Positions 9,746 through 21,617 of a stretch of DNA of 64,000 nt are shown here, in pieces. The position numbers and the translations under genes were made by a program. This stretch comes from Dasysyrphus tricinctus (taxonomy: Eukaryota > Arthropoda > Insecta > Diptera > Syrphidae). The stretch covers positions 62,001-126,000 of the forward strand of contig CAWUEQ010000106.1 of NCBI GenBank assembly GCA_963921185.1, in the 5' to 3' direction. A model generated the notes under the pieces. The model was not told the origin of the DNA, made no database searches, and saw only the letters and a program-made list of their open reading frames with translations. Within the stretch, counting starts at the first letter, position 1; the number at the start of each line of letters is the position of its first letter.

Positions 9746-12500
9746 TCCTCTTCGATAGGTCCTTCACATTAATTGGTAGGGGCTTGTGCGCGCGATCACA
9801 GCTAGTCAATAATTTTACTTCTAAGCTGATTCCCCAAGAAAAATCCGCTTCCTTATTTGAAAAATCATTTATTTCAGATATTTGTGTCCTGAATTGCTGT
9901 TATATCTGCAACGTAAGGACAGACTCAAGCTTTTAAGTGGTGTGAAGTCTTCTCACATCAGGTACAAGTCACTATATTATTCTTTGAATTACCGGGTCTT
10001 GTTGCTATTCTTGAGTGATCGTTTTACAAGGTTCATTTCTCTTAACGGAACTGGAAAATTAAACCAAAGACACAAACCCCAAACTCAGAGGGCTAGGTTC
10101 GTGATTAGCCTTAGGTCAGATATTCCGATGCCCGAAAAACCCACTAGGGACATGCGAATGCAGCCGTTGGTCACTAAAGGGTCCATCCATTACCATCTTT
10201 TCTTAAGAAGACTGGCTAGTTCTGAAAATCCTAACTAACTTCAGCTCTTAGTATGTCAGCGAGTAGGTATTAATAGGTATGTGTAAACTGAATAGTTCAG
10301 GGTAACTGGACCTAAAGACTCCACCATTGATTCTATCTGCAATGACTTTCCTCAGTTTAGATAATTCTTCCGCTACTGTCCTTTCAAGGGCCCCTTTGGG
10401 GGAAAATTCTTCCGTTGCAGGATAACTACAAGTTATATCCTGCTCTTCTCCTATCCGTCAAAGATGGGTAGTCCTTTTGCGTCTGGCAGGAACGACTTTG
10501 GTGATTGCATCACTCTGTGATTCATCTTAGTCACCGCTGCGCCAAAGTTTAAGTTAACCCTATATTTTGGGTTTTTTAAGGTGCGTTTCCGTTTGAGAGA
10601 AGCTTCACTACAAAACTCCCAAGATTGAATCTCGGAAAACTGTCTTTCCCCCCTTGTGAGCTAATTTTATGACTGTATCCACTCGAGATCTGCTCGCAGT
10701 CTTTTTACTATCAAATGGATACGCACCAGTGCCAGCGTTTCCGTTTTGGGGGCCATTTGCAAATGTCCGGGCCACATTCCGTCATAAAAAAATTTCAATG
10801 AATCTGAATGTGATTTACAAAACGAAACGTAATTTTAATAAAATTGTTAACCGCTTTCGAAAAAGTTTGAAAACAAGAACTATTTACCAGCAAGCTTAGC
10901 CATACTTTAGAGTCTTTAAGCAATACATTTTTGATAATTCTCTTATAGAAATGTTTGTATAAAAACAGAAAACTAAGATTTTCGGGCCATTTCTGGTTGG
11001 CCCGGGTATATGGTCCAACCTTCAAAGTAGAGGGCCAAATGGCCCGATCGGGCACTTTATGGCAACGCTGCCTGCAGCCTAAAGATATAACTGTCTTAGA
11101 AATGGCATTTTTCTAGTCTCGTCTAATCTCGCTCAGTTTTCATATTAGCGCGATTGTTATCGCCGCCAACTTAACATATAAAGGCTATCATTTATATTTT
11201 ACTTGCAAATTTCCATGGGTACTTACAAAGCAGCACACCTAATGCATGTCCCATCATTGTAAGCCTCTCTTATATCCTTTTTTAACCAACCAGTATAATC
11301 GCAAATTTTCAACGCAACTCAACTCGTTAAAAACGATCCTTCTACTGTCGCTCTCCGCACTAATGCGAAGGTACCTATACCTCTGAAAATAATTTAATTT
11401 CCCTAAAATGTTAATCTCTTTGTAACAAAAATGATTTACTTGGGATTTTTGCCTTCAAACTAAAAAAATTAAACTTTGGTTTAATCCTGTGTATAAATCT
11501 TTATTCCCAACCAAGAACCAAACCCACCATGGACCGAACCCGCTTTCTATATTTTCAATATGCTTTCAGAGGTAGGTATATAAATTTTGTAGTGATAATA
11601 TCCTTCGCTCATAACTAGTCTATAAATCTTGCCAAAGCACCATTTACCAGCTTATGCGGAGGAGCAAAACTATTTAAATGGCTTCCTTGTGCGCTGCAAC
11701 GGCCGGCCCACAGCCATCATACCCGAACTGCAACTACAATCTCTATAATAGTTGAGTTGGATGCACTTTATGGATCAGGCTGAGAAGCTTACGCTTGTTT
11801 GTGTACTTACTATGTAGGTGGCTATGCGATTCTAGAAAAGAAGCTTGAGAACCATATACGAACGAACAAGCGAGTGTATAGAGATGAGATGCGAAAATAA
11901 TAGAATTTTCTTTTTCTATTTTTCTGTTCCGGGTTTTCTATACCTAGTTTGTCGTCCCGATTAACCTGCTCCTTTGGGAACATATTTCCATTCGAAACTA
12001 TATATAGAACCACTATTTAATAACAAGGCCATCCGTGGATTATAATTTACATTGACTAGGTACACATAAAGGATTAGAATTTGAATATACAACGTTGACG
12101 ACACGACAACGACGACATCGCAAGTGAAGTGAAAAACAGGATAAAGTGCAGCTGAACATAAGAGCCACCAGGCTTAAATCGATCTAGAGAAAATGAACTA
12201 GTTTATGATGGTAGGTACCCTTAAAGGGTGTTTTTCTGTTTTTGTTGGTATAGTTCAGTTTAATCCTAATTAATTGATCCTTACGAAGGATTATTATAAA
12301 TTGAGAAATTACTGTGAATTTTAATTATAAGATAAAAGCAGGATAGGGCTAGTGCCTGATAAAAATAAGCAAGGGTTTAGGGGTTGCTATAAACGTGAGT
12401 TTAATAGGAATTAATAAATAAACAAAAATCAATTTTTTTAACACAAGAAATTTAATCTGGGATATGAATAATTTTTACTTACCAAGAGTGATAGCAATGG
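9746..12500. other. Intergenic stretch without a supported gene
   Basis: Open frames such as 9882-10238 (118 codons) show no known domain. The only structure I see is the degenerate inverted repeat at 10733-11070. Confidence 0.5.
10733..11070. mobile_element. Possible degenerate hAT-like MITE
   Basis: The left end CAGCGTTTCCG and the right end (reverse complement CAGCGTTGCCA) resemble each other. Both are followed by GGGCC-rich blocks containing GGGCCATTTG. I could not find an exact 8-bp duplication. Confidence 0.4.
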
Positions 12501-14336
12501 CTTACTTACTTAGGTTGTGCTACAGTCGGGTTGGACAAAGGCCTCAAACAACAAGCTTCTTCCAGCGCCTCGGTCACAAGCTAGGTGTCTTCAGTTTCAC
12601 ACGCCAAGTTGGCTGAGAGGTCCTCTTCCTACACGCATGTACCACCGTTACACTGTTTTCTTCTAATGCGCAATCTCACGGGGTTGAATTCCAAGACTTT
12701 TCAAACTGGAGTATTAAGTTCCATTCGTTCCATAGGTGACATAGCCACCTGAGTCGTTGGCTTTTCACTTTTGTGTCTATGTCAGAGTCGCTATACAGCC
12801 CGTACAGTTTGGTGTTGTATCTTCTTCCCCATTCTCCATATCTGCAGCCGGGTCAAAAAATCACCCCGAGAATTTTTTCCTCTCAGAACAGCCTAAATCG
12901 TTCTCGTCCATCGTTAATAGTGTCCATGCCTATGCACCATAGACCTGGACCGGGATGATAAGCGTCTTATACAGGGACAGTTTAGTTGCTCGAGAGAGGG
13001 CTTTGCTTCTCAATTGCCTTCTTAGCCCGAAGAAACAGCGATTGGCAAGAGTAATTCTTCGTTTGATCTCAGCACTGGTATCGTTCGCTGAGTTTATAGC
13101 GGATCCTAGGTAGACAAAGTCTCTGACCACCTCAAAATTATAGCTGTCTATAGTGACGTTCTGTCCTAGACGTCGGTGTTGGGTGTCCTTTCTTGTTGAC
13201 AGCATATACTTCGTTTTGCTTTCATTCACCGTTAAACCCATCTTCTTGGCTTCCTTCTCAATGCTCACAAAAGCACCACTGACATCACGCTTTGTTCGTC
13301 CTATTATGTCAATGTCATCAGCGTAAGCGAGTAATTGGACGGACTTTTGAAAGATTGTGCCTCTAGTGTTGACGTGAGAGTTTTGCACTATTCTTTCAAG
13401 AACGATGTTGAAGAAGTCGCATGACAGCGCATCGCCTTGCCTAAAAACTTTTTTGACATCAAAGGTGTCGGTGAGGTCTTTGCCGACCTTGATGGAGCAG
13501 CGTGCATTTTCCATCGTCATCCTGCACAAACGGATGAGTTTGGCAGGGATGCCAAAACTAGACATTGCTCTATATACATAGCTCGTCTCTATAGATGCTG
13601 TCATACGCGGCCTTGAAATCGATAAAAAGGTGGTGGGTATCGATTTGAAACTCCTGGGTTTTCTCCAAGATCTGCCGTAGTGCGAATATTTGGTCTATGG
13701 TGGACTTCACTGGCCTAAAGCCACACTGATATGGACCTATCAAGTTGTTGACGAATGGCTTCAGGCGTTCACAAAGTACGGCAGAGAAGATTTTGTAGGC
13801 GATATTAAGAAGACTGATGCCTCTGTAGTTGGTGCAGTCCAGAGGATCGCCTTTCTTGAGGATCGGGCAAACAATGCTGAGGTTCCATTCATAGGGCATG
13901 CTTTCCTCCGACCATATTTTACAGATGAGCTGGTGCATACTCCTAACCAATTCATCGCCAGCAGCTTTGAATAGTTCAGCCGCAAGGCCATCAGCTCCAG
14001 CTGCTTTATTGGACTTAAGTTTAGATATGCTATCCTCACTTCATCAAGATCGGGTTGACGGAATTGTTGGCCTACGTCGTCCAAGTTGAATGGTGCAATT
14101 TGCATGTTAGCGGAATTTGGTTCGTCATCGCCGTTGTACAATTTGCAGAAATGATTTTTCCATATCCTCAGCACCGACTGCGATTCCACCACGATGTTCC
14201 CCTGATCGTCTTTGCAGGCTTCGGTTCGGGCCTTGTAACCTTGGGAGGTTCTTTTTACTTTTTGGTAAAACTTCCGAACTTCATTCCTGCAGTGGCATCT
14301 CTCTAACTCCTCGATCGCGCGCTTCTCATGCTATCT
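12501..14336 (-). pseudogene. RTE-like linker, reverse transcriptase and C-terminal domain
   Basis: From the high-coordinate side, the frame passes through the linker (RKFYQK, SVLRIWKNHF) and the RT finger region, which includes NYRGISLLN and GFRPVKSTIDQ. It continues with HHLFIDFKAAYDS at about 13620, FRQGDALSCD at about 13435 and the catalytic LAYADDID near 13320. The thumb has the LGQNVT and RRITLANRCF boxes, ending with a broken LYKTLIIP..YGA segment at about 12940. Weaker C-terminal similarity continues to 12510. At least two frame changes occur, near 13600 and around 13900-14000. The protein would copy element RNA at the nicked target. This copy is inactive but recognisable throughout. 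Confidence 0.85.
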
Positions 14337-14344
14337 ACAAATAT

Positions 14345-14492
14345 AATATGCACAAATGAATTTTCACTATCCTTAGCACCGAATGCGATTCTAAAATTTT
14401 GTTCCCCTGATTGTATCCTTGCTGGCTTCAGTTCAAGCTTTACTACCCAGGGATGCTCATTTTACTTTTCAGCTAAACTTTCGAATTTCATT
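14345..14492 (-). pseudogene. Second copy of the LINE linker segment
   Basis: This stretch repeats, with divergence, the DNA at about 14140-14290: the same order of TATCCTTAGCACCGA-, GTTCCCCTGAT- and TTCGAA/TTCATTCCT-like words. It is either an internal tandem duplication in the host LINE or the edge of a further copy. The inserted LINE begins right after it. Confidence 0.65.
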
Positions 14493-14501
14493 CCTACAAT
14501 A
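14493..14501. repeat. Left 9-bp target-site duplication (CCTACAATA)
   Basis: The same nine bases occur at 17175-17183, immediately beyond the other end of the inserted LINE. Confidence 0.85.
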
Positions 14502-14636
14502 CTTATACTTACTTATCCGGCTCCCGATCCATGAACGGTTTCTGCCTGAGATATTGTGGTCTTCCATCGGTTGCGGTCCCTCGCACGCTCCCTCCAGTTG
14601 TCGTGACCAAGCGCTCTTGCGTCTGTGACCAACTGG

Positions 14637-15714
14637 TCACTGTAGCGTGGGTTTGGTCTTCCTGGTCATCTCAAACTTGGGGGCTGGGACTCGAAGATTT
14701 TCTTGGCTGGAGAATTGTTGTCCATTCTCTCGATGTGGCCGAGGCAGTGTAGTCAACAGCTCGTACAATTCACGATTGAATCTTCTTCTCCAATCGCCCT
14801 CCTCGCATATTGGACAAAATATCCACCGAAGAATTTTTCTCTCGAAAGTGCTCAGTATCAATTCTTCTTTTTTACCTATCGTCCAGCACTCGGCGCCGTA
14901 GAGAAGAACTGGTAAAATTAGCATTTTGTGCACGCTATCACTTTGTCTTTCGGGAAAGGAGTTTTGAACCCATTTATTTGGCCAAACCGAAGTAGCAGCG
15001 GTTTGCTAGGGTAATTCTTCGTCGGATTTCCACTAAGTTGTCGTTTGTGGAATTGATGTTTGTTCCGAGGTAGGTGAACTCCTTGACTACCTCGAAATTA
15101 CTGCTACTAACAGTGACGTTTTGCCCTAGGTGATGTACAGATGAGGCTTTGTTTGTTGATAGCATATACTTTGTTTTGTCCTCATTCACTTCAAGACCAA
15201 CGGGTTTCGCCTGTTCATCAATAGCTGTGAATGCTTCAAGTACAACTCTCTTCGAGCGGTCGATGATGTCGATGTCATCCGCATAGCCAAGCAGTTGAAA
15301 AGACCTGTTGAAGATAGTGCTTTCCATATTAACACCAATCTTGCGCACTATCTGCTCCAGGACTAGGTTGAAGAAATCACATGACAGCGCATCTCCTTGT
15401 CTGAATCCTGTACACGTCTGGAATAACTCGGATGAGCAGTTACCCATTTGCACGTTGCACCATTGCATCAGTTTTTTTCGTATTCGGAGCTCCAACATCG
15501 CCAATAGAAGCTCTTGGTGACTTATGCTGTCATATGCGTCTTTGAAGTCGATGAATAGATGGTGGGTCTCGACCTCTCGACTTGAAATTCGTTGGTCTTT
15601 TCCAGGATTCGCCTCAATGTGAAGATTTGGTCTATCGTTGATCTGTCTGGCTTGAAGCCATTTCCATTGTTTTCTTAACCTCTTCAGTACTGGGCGCTGG
15701 GAGTGGAACTTCAT
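14637..15714 (-). pseudogene. Reverse transcriptase of the nested RTE-like LINE, internally deleted
   Basis: The region 15714-14974 reads the end of a proline-rich linker, then jumps to the middle of RT. The segment that should hold the NYRGISLL and nearby boxes is absent, a loss of roughly 90 residues. It keeps HHLFIDFKDAYDS (about 15570), FRQGDALSCDFFN (about 15400) and GYADDIDII (about 15290), with one A-to-G change before YADD. The thumb has LGQNVT and RRITLANRCYF. After a frame break near 14950 the C-terminal LPVLLYGAECW and RRRFNRELYELL boxes follow to 14637. A frame break also lies near 15600. Confidence 0.8.
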
Positions 15715-15816
15715 TGACTGGTCTCAAGCTTCTTTGTTCCCCTGTCGCCTCCTCTACATAATGCCAACTAAGCAGTTGCTGGAAATGAACGTCTACAATT
15801 CCCTGTGCTTCGGGGA

Positions 15817-16950
15817 CTAGGTTCCCTTCGCTGTTTCGAAGAGCTTGTGTGCCAGTCTTATAACCAAATGGCAGTTTCTTGGCTGTTTTGTAGAACCGGC
15901 GGGTGTTGGTGGCGGTGTTAGACTCTTCGAGATATTCGAGCTGAGAGGTTGCGGATGCTCTGTTCTTTCTGTGCTGGTTTTTTTCTGTTTCATTCTCTTT
16001 TCACGGTACTCCTCTCTTGCTGCTCTTGTTTTCCGTTGCACCCTTTGCATTTTCCGTCTCCTGCGTCAATACCGCACATTCATCGTCACACCACGGGTTC
16101 TTTTTTTCGGGTGGTTGATAGCCTATGGTAGGCTCGGCTATCTCCTTAATGATGTCACAATACTGATTCCACTGGTTGTTGACGGTTGTGGCTGGGGTTA
16201 CTGTAGAGAGTTTCCCGGTCAATTGCTCACTGTAATCTCTGGCTTTCTCAGATATGCTGAGGCATGTGATATTGAATTTCTTCCTTTGAGCGGCCTTAGT
16301 TTTCTTTTCGTTGGACAGTTGGGCTGTCAACTTTGTCACACCTCGGAAAATTCGCACATCCAAGATGTTCGATGCGTACTTTGCGCCAATTAGCACGTGG
16401 CACCTGGAGAACCTAGTGCTTCTTATCACTTCTTTACTGCAGCAACGTCGGTCGATTAGTCGGAAGTCTGTATCTGTTGTTGTCTCGTGGAGGCTGTGCC
16501 TTCCAACTAATCCGCCAAAGATGTTATCTTTTCGACTTTAGCATTCATGTGTCCGAGCACGACTTTGACACCGTCACATCGTACTCCGGACGGGCTCCGT
16601 AAGCTCCGTCCAGAAGGTCATAAAACTCCTCCTTGTTAATCTCAGCTTCATCAGTACGGGCGTGTGCACATATTAGGCTAATGTTTTGGAAAGTAGCTTT
16701 AATGCCGATCACAGCCAGGCGATAGCTTATCGCATCCTAGCATGTGCAGTCTTTGATGACAGCTGATCCTATCCATCGTATCTCCTGGATCGCGAGAGGA
16801 CAAATTCAAGTTTTTGAGTATAGCATCTGGCGTATAGAGTGTCCTTACATTCCAGATGCATACTCTTAGGTCATACTTGATTTTCGTTCCGGGTCTGGTT
16901 GTCATTTGAGAGAGGTCGTTATCCGAGGCTTCACGCTTCTTTCTCATAAC
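15817..16950 (-). pseudogene. Endonuclease and linker remains of the nested LINE
   Basis: Going 5' to 3' on the minus strand, an RVCIWNVRTLY box near 16870 is the start of the apurinic-type endonuclease. An ISLICAHARTDEAE stretch near 16680 belongs to its middle, followed by a disordered part. RIFRGVTKLTAQLSNEKK and NPWCDDECAVL (about 16350-16070) belong to the linker before RT. The endonuclease DNA between these boxes is shortened and frame-shifted, and I do not see the catalytic SDH. Confidence 0.7.
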
Positions 16951-17183
16951 AAAGTTTTTTTTTTAGTTAGTGTGGTTGGGTCGTAAGCCCAACTCTTTAA
17001 CGTCCAATCTGTAAGGCCATGGGTTTAATGTTGCAATTCATTCCTTGATCAACATTCGCACTGGCAAGTTAAACAAGTCGACATAAAGCTAAGACCAGTA
17101 TCCAGCGGCTACCAACTTGTAGGTATTGTAAGCACTTGATGTGTAGGAAAAGATAAAGCTCGAGGCCCTCAGTGCCTACAATA

Positions 17184-18340
17184 TCCAACCACCACATTCC
17201 TGCAACGGCTTCCCTCTATTTCCTCGATCGCGCACTTCTCATGATCTTTCTCCTTTCTTCTGAGAAGCAGGTGTTCTTCTCTCCTCGGTTGCTTGTAGGA
17301 CTCGTGAATATTTCTGGTCCTTGTATGCAGCACCGCACTTCTTTTTATGCCTGGTAATTCTTCCACTGGTTATCGATGCTGTAGTTTGCAGCATAGGACT
17401 ATTAAAGAGGATATACGAGACTTAATCGGAGGACCTGGCGAACCTGGCCGTCTGACGTTTAATTTCCTCAAAGTATTTCCCTGTTTTGGATTAGGTCTGG
17501 ATATCTGTTGCATTACCTTCGATTTGTGACTGTTGCCTGACATCGAGCTTCTTCAAAACATTTCCCTGTTTGTCTTGGATATCTGTAGCATTACCTTGGC
17601 AACAACGAGGTAGTGGCTCGAGTCAACGTTGGCTCCTTGGAACGCTCGGACATCCCTGATTGGTAGAGTGCCTTGCGTCCATAGCAATGTTATCATTCTG
17701 GATGAAGGTTGATTGGCCAAGAGATCGCCATGTCTCCTTGTGGATGTCGAGATGTGGGAACTACTACCACAACATCCCACCCGAATCAAAGTCGATTTAT
17801 CTAAGTCTGTTATCGGAGGACCTGGTTATATCTTTCACAATTGTGCCCCCAAAGACGTCGTCTCTAGTAGTTTGGCACTAAAATAACAGATATTTGGTGA
17901 TATCTGCTTTGTAGCAGTCTAGGGCCTCCGCTAGATTTGTAACTGCACTTAGTCTGTAGAGAGACAGAATATTCCACCTGCAGATCCAAAGCTTGTTTTC
18001 CTCATTTGGTTTACCTGGTTTATCAACAGTAAATCTTTCCGCCTCGGTGTCAATAACGTATAACTTTGTTGGGAAGTGATCCCGACCACCCTGGCATGAC
18101 CCCCAACCTGGAGGACCAGAGTACAACTTTAAGGACGGGGAGCTAGATAAACAGCTCCTTAGGTCTGAGCTCCGAATATGCCGAAGAAGCCTGGTAGACT
18201 GGGAACAATAACCAGTAAAGGTAAAAGACACGTTAGGTTCCTTACGGCACGGGGAGGTGAGACTGGGAGTTGATAGGCATATAGGTGGGACGAAAAACCA
18301 TTTAACGCTTGTGTCCTCTTGATTGCTCAAGCCTTTCCCC
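17184..18340 (-). pseudogene. 5' leader, endonuclease and linker start of the split RTE-like LINE
   Basis: On the minus strand the leader resembles that of the copy ending near 24475. Next comes a degraded endonuclease start (ICRWNILSLYRL, about 18000-17960), then ADITKY at about 17905. The end of the domain is DSSHYLVVAKV (about 17645), where the SDH motif has become SSH. The linker piece HEKCAIEEIEG (about 17240) then leads to the point where the second LINE inserted. The middle of the endonuclease appears shortened. Confidence 0.7.
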
Positions 18341-20042
18341 TTTATCGCAATGACAGTTAAATGTTGATAATTTAAAAATGGCGCAAAATCTTGAATTTAA
18401 TCACTTGTTGGAAAACCCTATTTTAGTTTTTTTTTTTCTAACAACTCACACCCCAAGTGGAAATTATGACTTGTTTCCCGCATATTTCTTGTTAATGGCT
18501 CAATTTGTTTCAATTACCGAAGATATTTGTTCTTGTGTGAATCTTTCTAGTTCTAGGCCAATAATGGATAGGTCAGCTTTATTGTTATCTACTATAAGGG
18601 TCAATTATTGCCTCATCCCTCATTCTATTACACATAATTATCGATATAAATTACTTTTCCATCCGAATAAATAATAAATTGCAAATTAAGTATAAAATAA
18701 GGTCAAAGCAAAAGAGATAATTTCCCAGGGTGCTCATTCGTTTGCTCTTGTCATTTATAAAGCAAAGGCAACAAAAAAAAAAACAGAAATAAACCAATTG
18801 GATATCTTTCAACCGTAAGAAAACTCATTTCAATGTTCCTTGTTTGATGTTTCATTTTGAGAGAAAAATATTTTCGTCAAAAGAAAATCCAACCAATTCC
18901 ACTGCACTGAAGATGATGACGAGTTTTGCCGGTAGGAAAAACATAAAAGTGGTTTAAAATGAGATTTTAGTGCAGGAAAGTAGCCTCTCTGAATAGCCCT
19001 AACCACAGAGATACTCTCTTGCGGTTAGAATGGAATTAATTATCCTAAAGGATTGTCGATTTGATTGCGAAATCACTTTCCACTCTTAACTCTACCTTCT
19101 CGTCGTGTCGGTCGCCCGGCTTGCGGCTTTTAAGGAAATGGATTATTTTATATGTATATCTTTCCTTTTGAGTTAGGTTTTTGCTTGAAGTTGGACTAAT
19201 ATACGTTGGAATTTAACAGTAGTCTGAATTTCAATTGACGATTAAAAAGTAATTTCAAACGCTTTAAGAATGTCTGAGAGCATTCTGTTATTTTTTAGCC
19301 TTTGTTCATGTGTATGTAACCTTTTTAGAAAAATGTATTCTTTTCATCCCATTTTTTGTGACACAAAGACCTCCATCGAGAAAAGGAGTAACACTGTTAC
19401 TATGGTTTTATGGAATTTCGCTTGATTTGTAAAGGATTTCCATTCAATTCGGATGTGGAATTTTTAATCTTCGATGTAAAGGAACCAATATTAAGGTTGG
19501 AATGTATTATGACATTATTAATTTTTTTCTCTTACAAAGAGTTATTTTGAATGAAATTGATTATAATTTAAAAATAAAGATAAGAGTTTGAGTTTCTTAG
19601 AATCTTCATAAATTGTTTATTTTTCTCTCTCTTATTTTCTAATGAAAAAGATTGTGCGACTATTAACCCCTGCGGCGGCCGGCGGCGGTCGTACGAAAAA
19701 ATATAAATGACACAAAAACACACAATTTCTCTTGAAGTGGATAAGCATATCATATTTTGAGAATTTTTTCTTTAATATCAACCAAGTTTTGAAGGTCTTT
19801 TTTTAAACATCTGGAATAGATCATATGTTTTTGAAGTTTTAAATTTCTTTCAAATGCAACGAGAACGCGACTCATTCGCAGTCTCTAAAAGTCCATCAGT
19901 TATTTTTTCTGTTGAACATGCACATCATACTCTAGACACTTTATTTCAGATTTGTGTGGATTATAAGATTTCGATTGAAAGTTAAATTATTAAATTTAAA
20001 ATGAAAACAAAAATAAAATAGAAAAAAGACACAAAATGTTTT
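18341..20042. other. Intergenic stretch without a supported gene
   Basis: This is AT-rich sequence with only short open frames. I see no repeats apart from local A/T runs. Confidence 0.6.
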
Positions 20043-20055
20043 TAAGAGCATGTTA
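20043..20055. repeat. Left 13-bp target-site duplication (TAAGAGCATGTTA)
   Basis: The identical word lies at 21605-21617. The pair brackets the Jockey-type fragment. Confidence 0.9.
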
Positions 20056-20343
20056 GATAGAAAGATAGATAGATCTTTATTGTAACTAAAATTTTTATAA
20101 TTTTTTTTTCATTTAAGCCTAGATTGCACAATTTACAGAGATATGGTGTCTTATATCCTACCTTACTACTGAAAATATTATAATTAGCATTCAATTTATA
20201 TCACAGATTTATTACATTTTGAAGGAAAAGTTACTAAAAAAACCTTCATTAACTATACACATTGTAAATTTTTTCATAGGAAGAGATAAGTGGGGAGCAG
20301 AAAACTGCTTACGATGTTGTTTACATTTTTATATCACAGAAAA

Positions 20344-20504
20344 AGAATACATTAATAAATAATGAAAATGAATAAATAAATAAATAACAAATATTCAAAT
20401 ACGAATGAACAATTAAATAAATTAATGAACAAATGAATAGATAGATAAATAATCAAATAAATAAATAAATAAATAAATAGATAAATAAATAAATAACTAA
20501 ATAA

Positions 20505-20572
<68 letters not shown>

Positions 20573-20815
20573 CAAATAATTAAATACGAACGCAGAGTCA
20601 AATAAATTAATGAACAATTGAACAAATAGATAAATAAATAAATACAAAGATTAATGAATAAATAAGTACATAAATAAATTAATAATGAATACAAAATTTA
20701 ATACTTTAACAAAGAAATAAATTAACACATAACACAAAAATTAAAATAAATTAAAAATAAATAAATAAATAAATAAATATAAATAAATAAATAATTAATA
20801 ATTAATTAAATAAAT
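20344..20815. repeat. (AAAT)n microsatellite with variants
   Basis: Long AAAT/TAAA runs alternate with degenerate unit variants across about 470 bases. The purest block is 20458-20572. It lies in the 3' region of the Jockey-type LINE. Long frames of Tyr, Leu, Phe and Ile on the minus strand are artefacts of the repeat. Confidence 0.9.
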
Positions 20816-20871
20816 ATAACACACTTAGTGGTGAACAAAGTGAATGAAAACTAATTAATCTTACTAACACC

Positions 20872-21604
20872 TTAAGCAGCTAAGTTTGAGATAAGATTGT
20901 TATCCGAACTATTGCACGATAGAATATAACGGTCTTGTAACTTCGAAATTCTTATTGGAACCTTATCAATGTTTGCTATTCTATGGAGTTCTTCTGTAGA
21001 AAAGTGCCGGGGAAGATTAAGCATAATTTTTAAAATTTTATTTTGCATTATTTGTAATTTTTGAATATGGGTTTTTGCGTATTTTCCCCAGACAGGCGAA
21101 CATAATTATACTCTGGAAGATAGACTTAAATGTCATTAATTTGTTTTCTGCACTCATTTTAGACTTACGATTAATAAACGGATAAAGTGTTTTTATCACA
21201 ATATTAAGTTTATTTAACGTTTGCTGTATGTGAAAGTTAAAGGTCAATGTTTTATCCAGGTGTACCCCAAGATACTTTGCAGTTGATTTCCACTCAACTT
21301 GTACTCCGTTCAATTGGAGGCTATTGTAAGGTAGTAAACAGGGTTTCCTTTTTCTCGTTAAAAAAAGAGCCTGTGTTTTTGATGCATTTAACTTTATTTT
21401 CCAATTATTGAAATAAATTTGAATAGTATTCAGAGCAGATTGCAAGTTGGTTTCAATGCAAAAACCATTTGAATCTGATGAATAAACGCATGTGTCATCA
21501 GCAGTCATTGCAGTTTCACAATTTTGAAGTTTAGGGAAATCGTAAGTATATATGTTATATAAAAATGGACCTAGAACTGACCCTTGAGGTACACCTGAGA
21601 TGAT
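20872..21604 (-). pseudogene. C-terminal half of Jockey-type reverse transcriptase
   Basis: The frame starts at the catalytic box, written TADD here (about 21505) instead of YADD. It continues with KTQALFLTRKR, KYLGVHLDK and LYPFINRKSKMS (about 21160), boxes typical of the Jockey clade. Near 21090 the frame shifts. The next frame continues with KTHIQKLQIMQNKILK and ends with a VPIRISKLQDRY stretch before a stop at 20872-20874. Everything upstream of the active site is missing, so this copy was truncated on insertion. Confidence 0.85.
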
Positions 21605-21617
21605 CTAAGAGCATGTT

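Larger units (their letters stand above)
14502..17174 (-). mobile_element. Second RTE-like LINE nested in the first
   Basis: The insertion is bracketed by CCTACAATA (14493-14501 and 17175-17183). Its 3' end carries a TAAGTAAGTATAAG-type tail (14502-14516), and its 5' side has an endonuclease start near 16870. It belongs to the same broad family as its host but to a distinct subfamily. For example its C-terminus reads GAECWTIGKKEE and its linker holds NPWCDDEC. It lacks part of the endonuclease and most of the RT finger region. Confidence 0.8.
12501..18340 (-). mobile_element. RTE-like LINE, nearly full length, split by a second LINE
   Basis: Removing the inserted copy at 14502-17174 and one copy of its duplication leaves about 3.1 kb on the minus strand. 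In element order this gives a 5' leader, an endonuclease start (about 18010-17890), the endonuclease end, a basic linker, reverse transcriptase, a C-terminal domain and a 3' tail of TAAG repeats at 12501-12514. That length and order match RTE-group LINEs. Part of the linker is present twice (14117-14336 and 14345-14492). Frame breaks are numerous. Confidence 0.75.
20056..21604 (-). mobile_element. 5'-truncated Jockey-clade LINE
   Basis: A perfect 13-bp duplication (20043-20055, 21605-21617) defines the insertion. The 3' end (low coordinates) has an AATAAAG-type signal followed by TCTA repeats. The body holds the C-terminal half of a reverse transcriptase and an unusually long 3' region containing an (AAAT)n array. 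Confidence 0.88.

Noticed and set aside
9882..10238. 118-codon frame as a host gene
   Set aside because: No recognisable motif. It could be decayed repeat DNA, but I cannot tell which.
18330..18360. Degenerate target-site duplication of the host RTE-like LINE (GCAATG words at 12493 and 18347)
   Set aside because: Only six bases agree, which is too little in this AT-rich sequence to claim.
20453..20694. Long Tyr/Leu/Phe/Ile open frames that look like membrane proteins
   Set aside because: They are direct translations of the (AAAT)n microsatellite.
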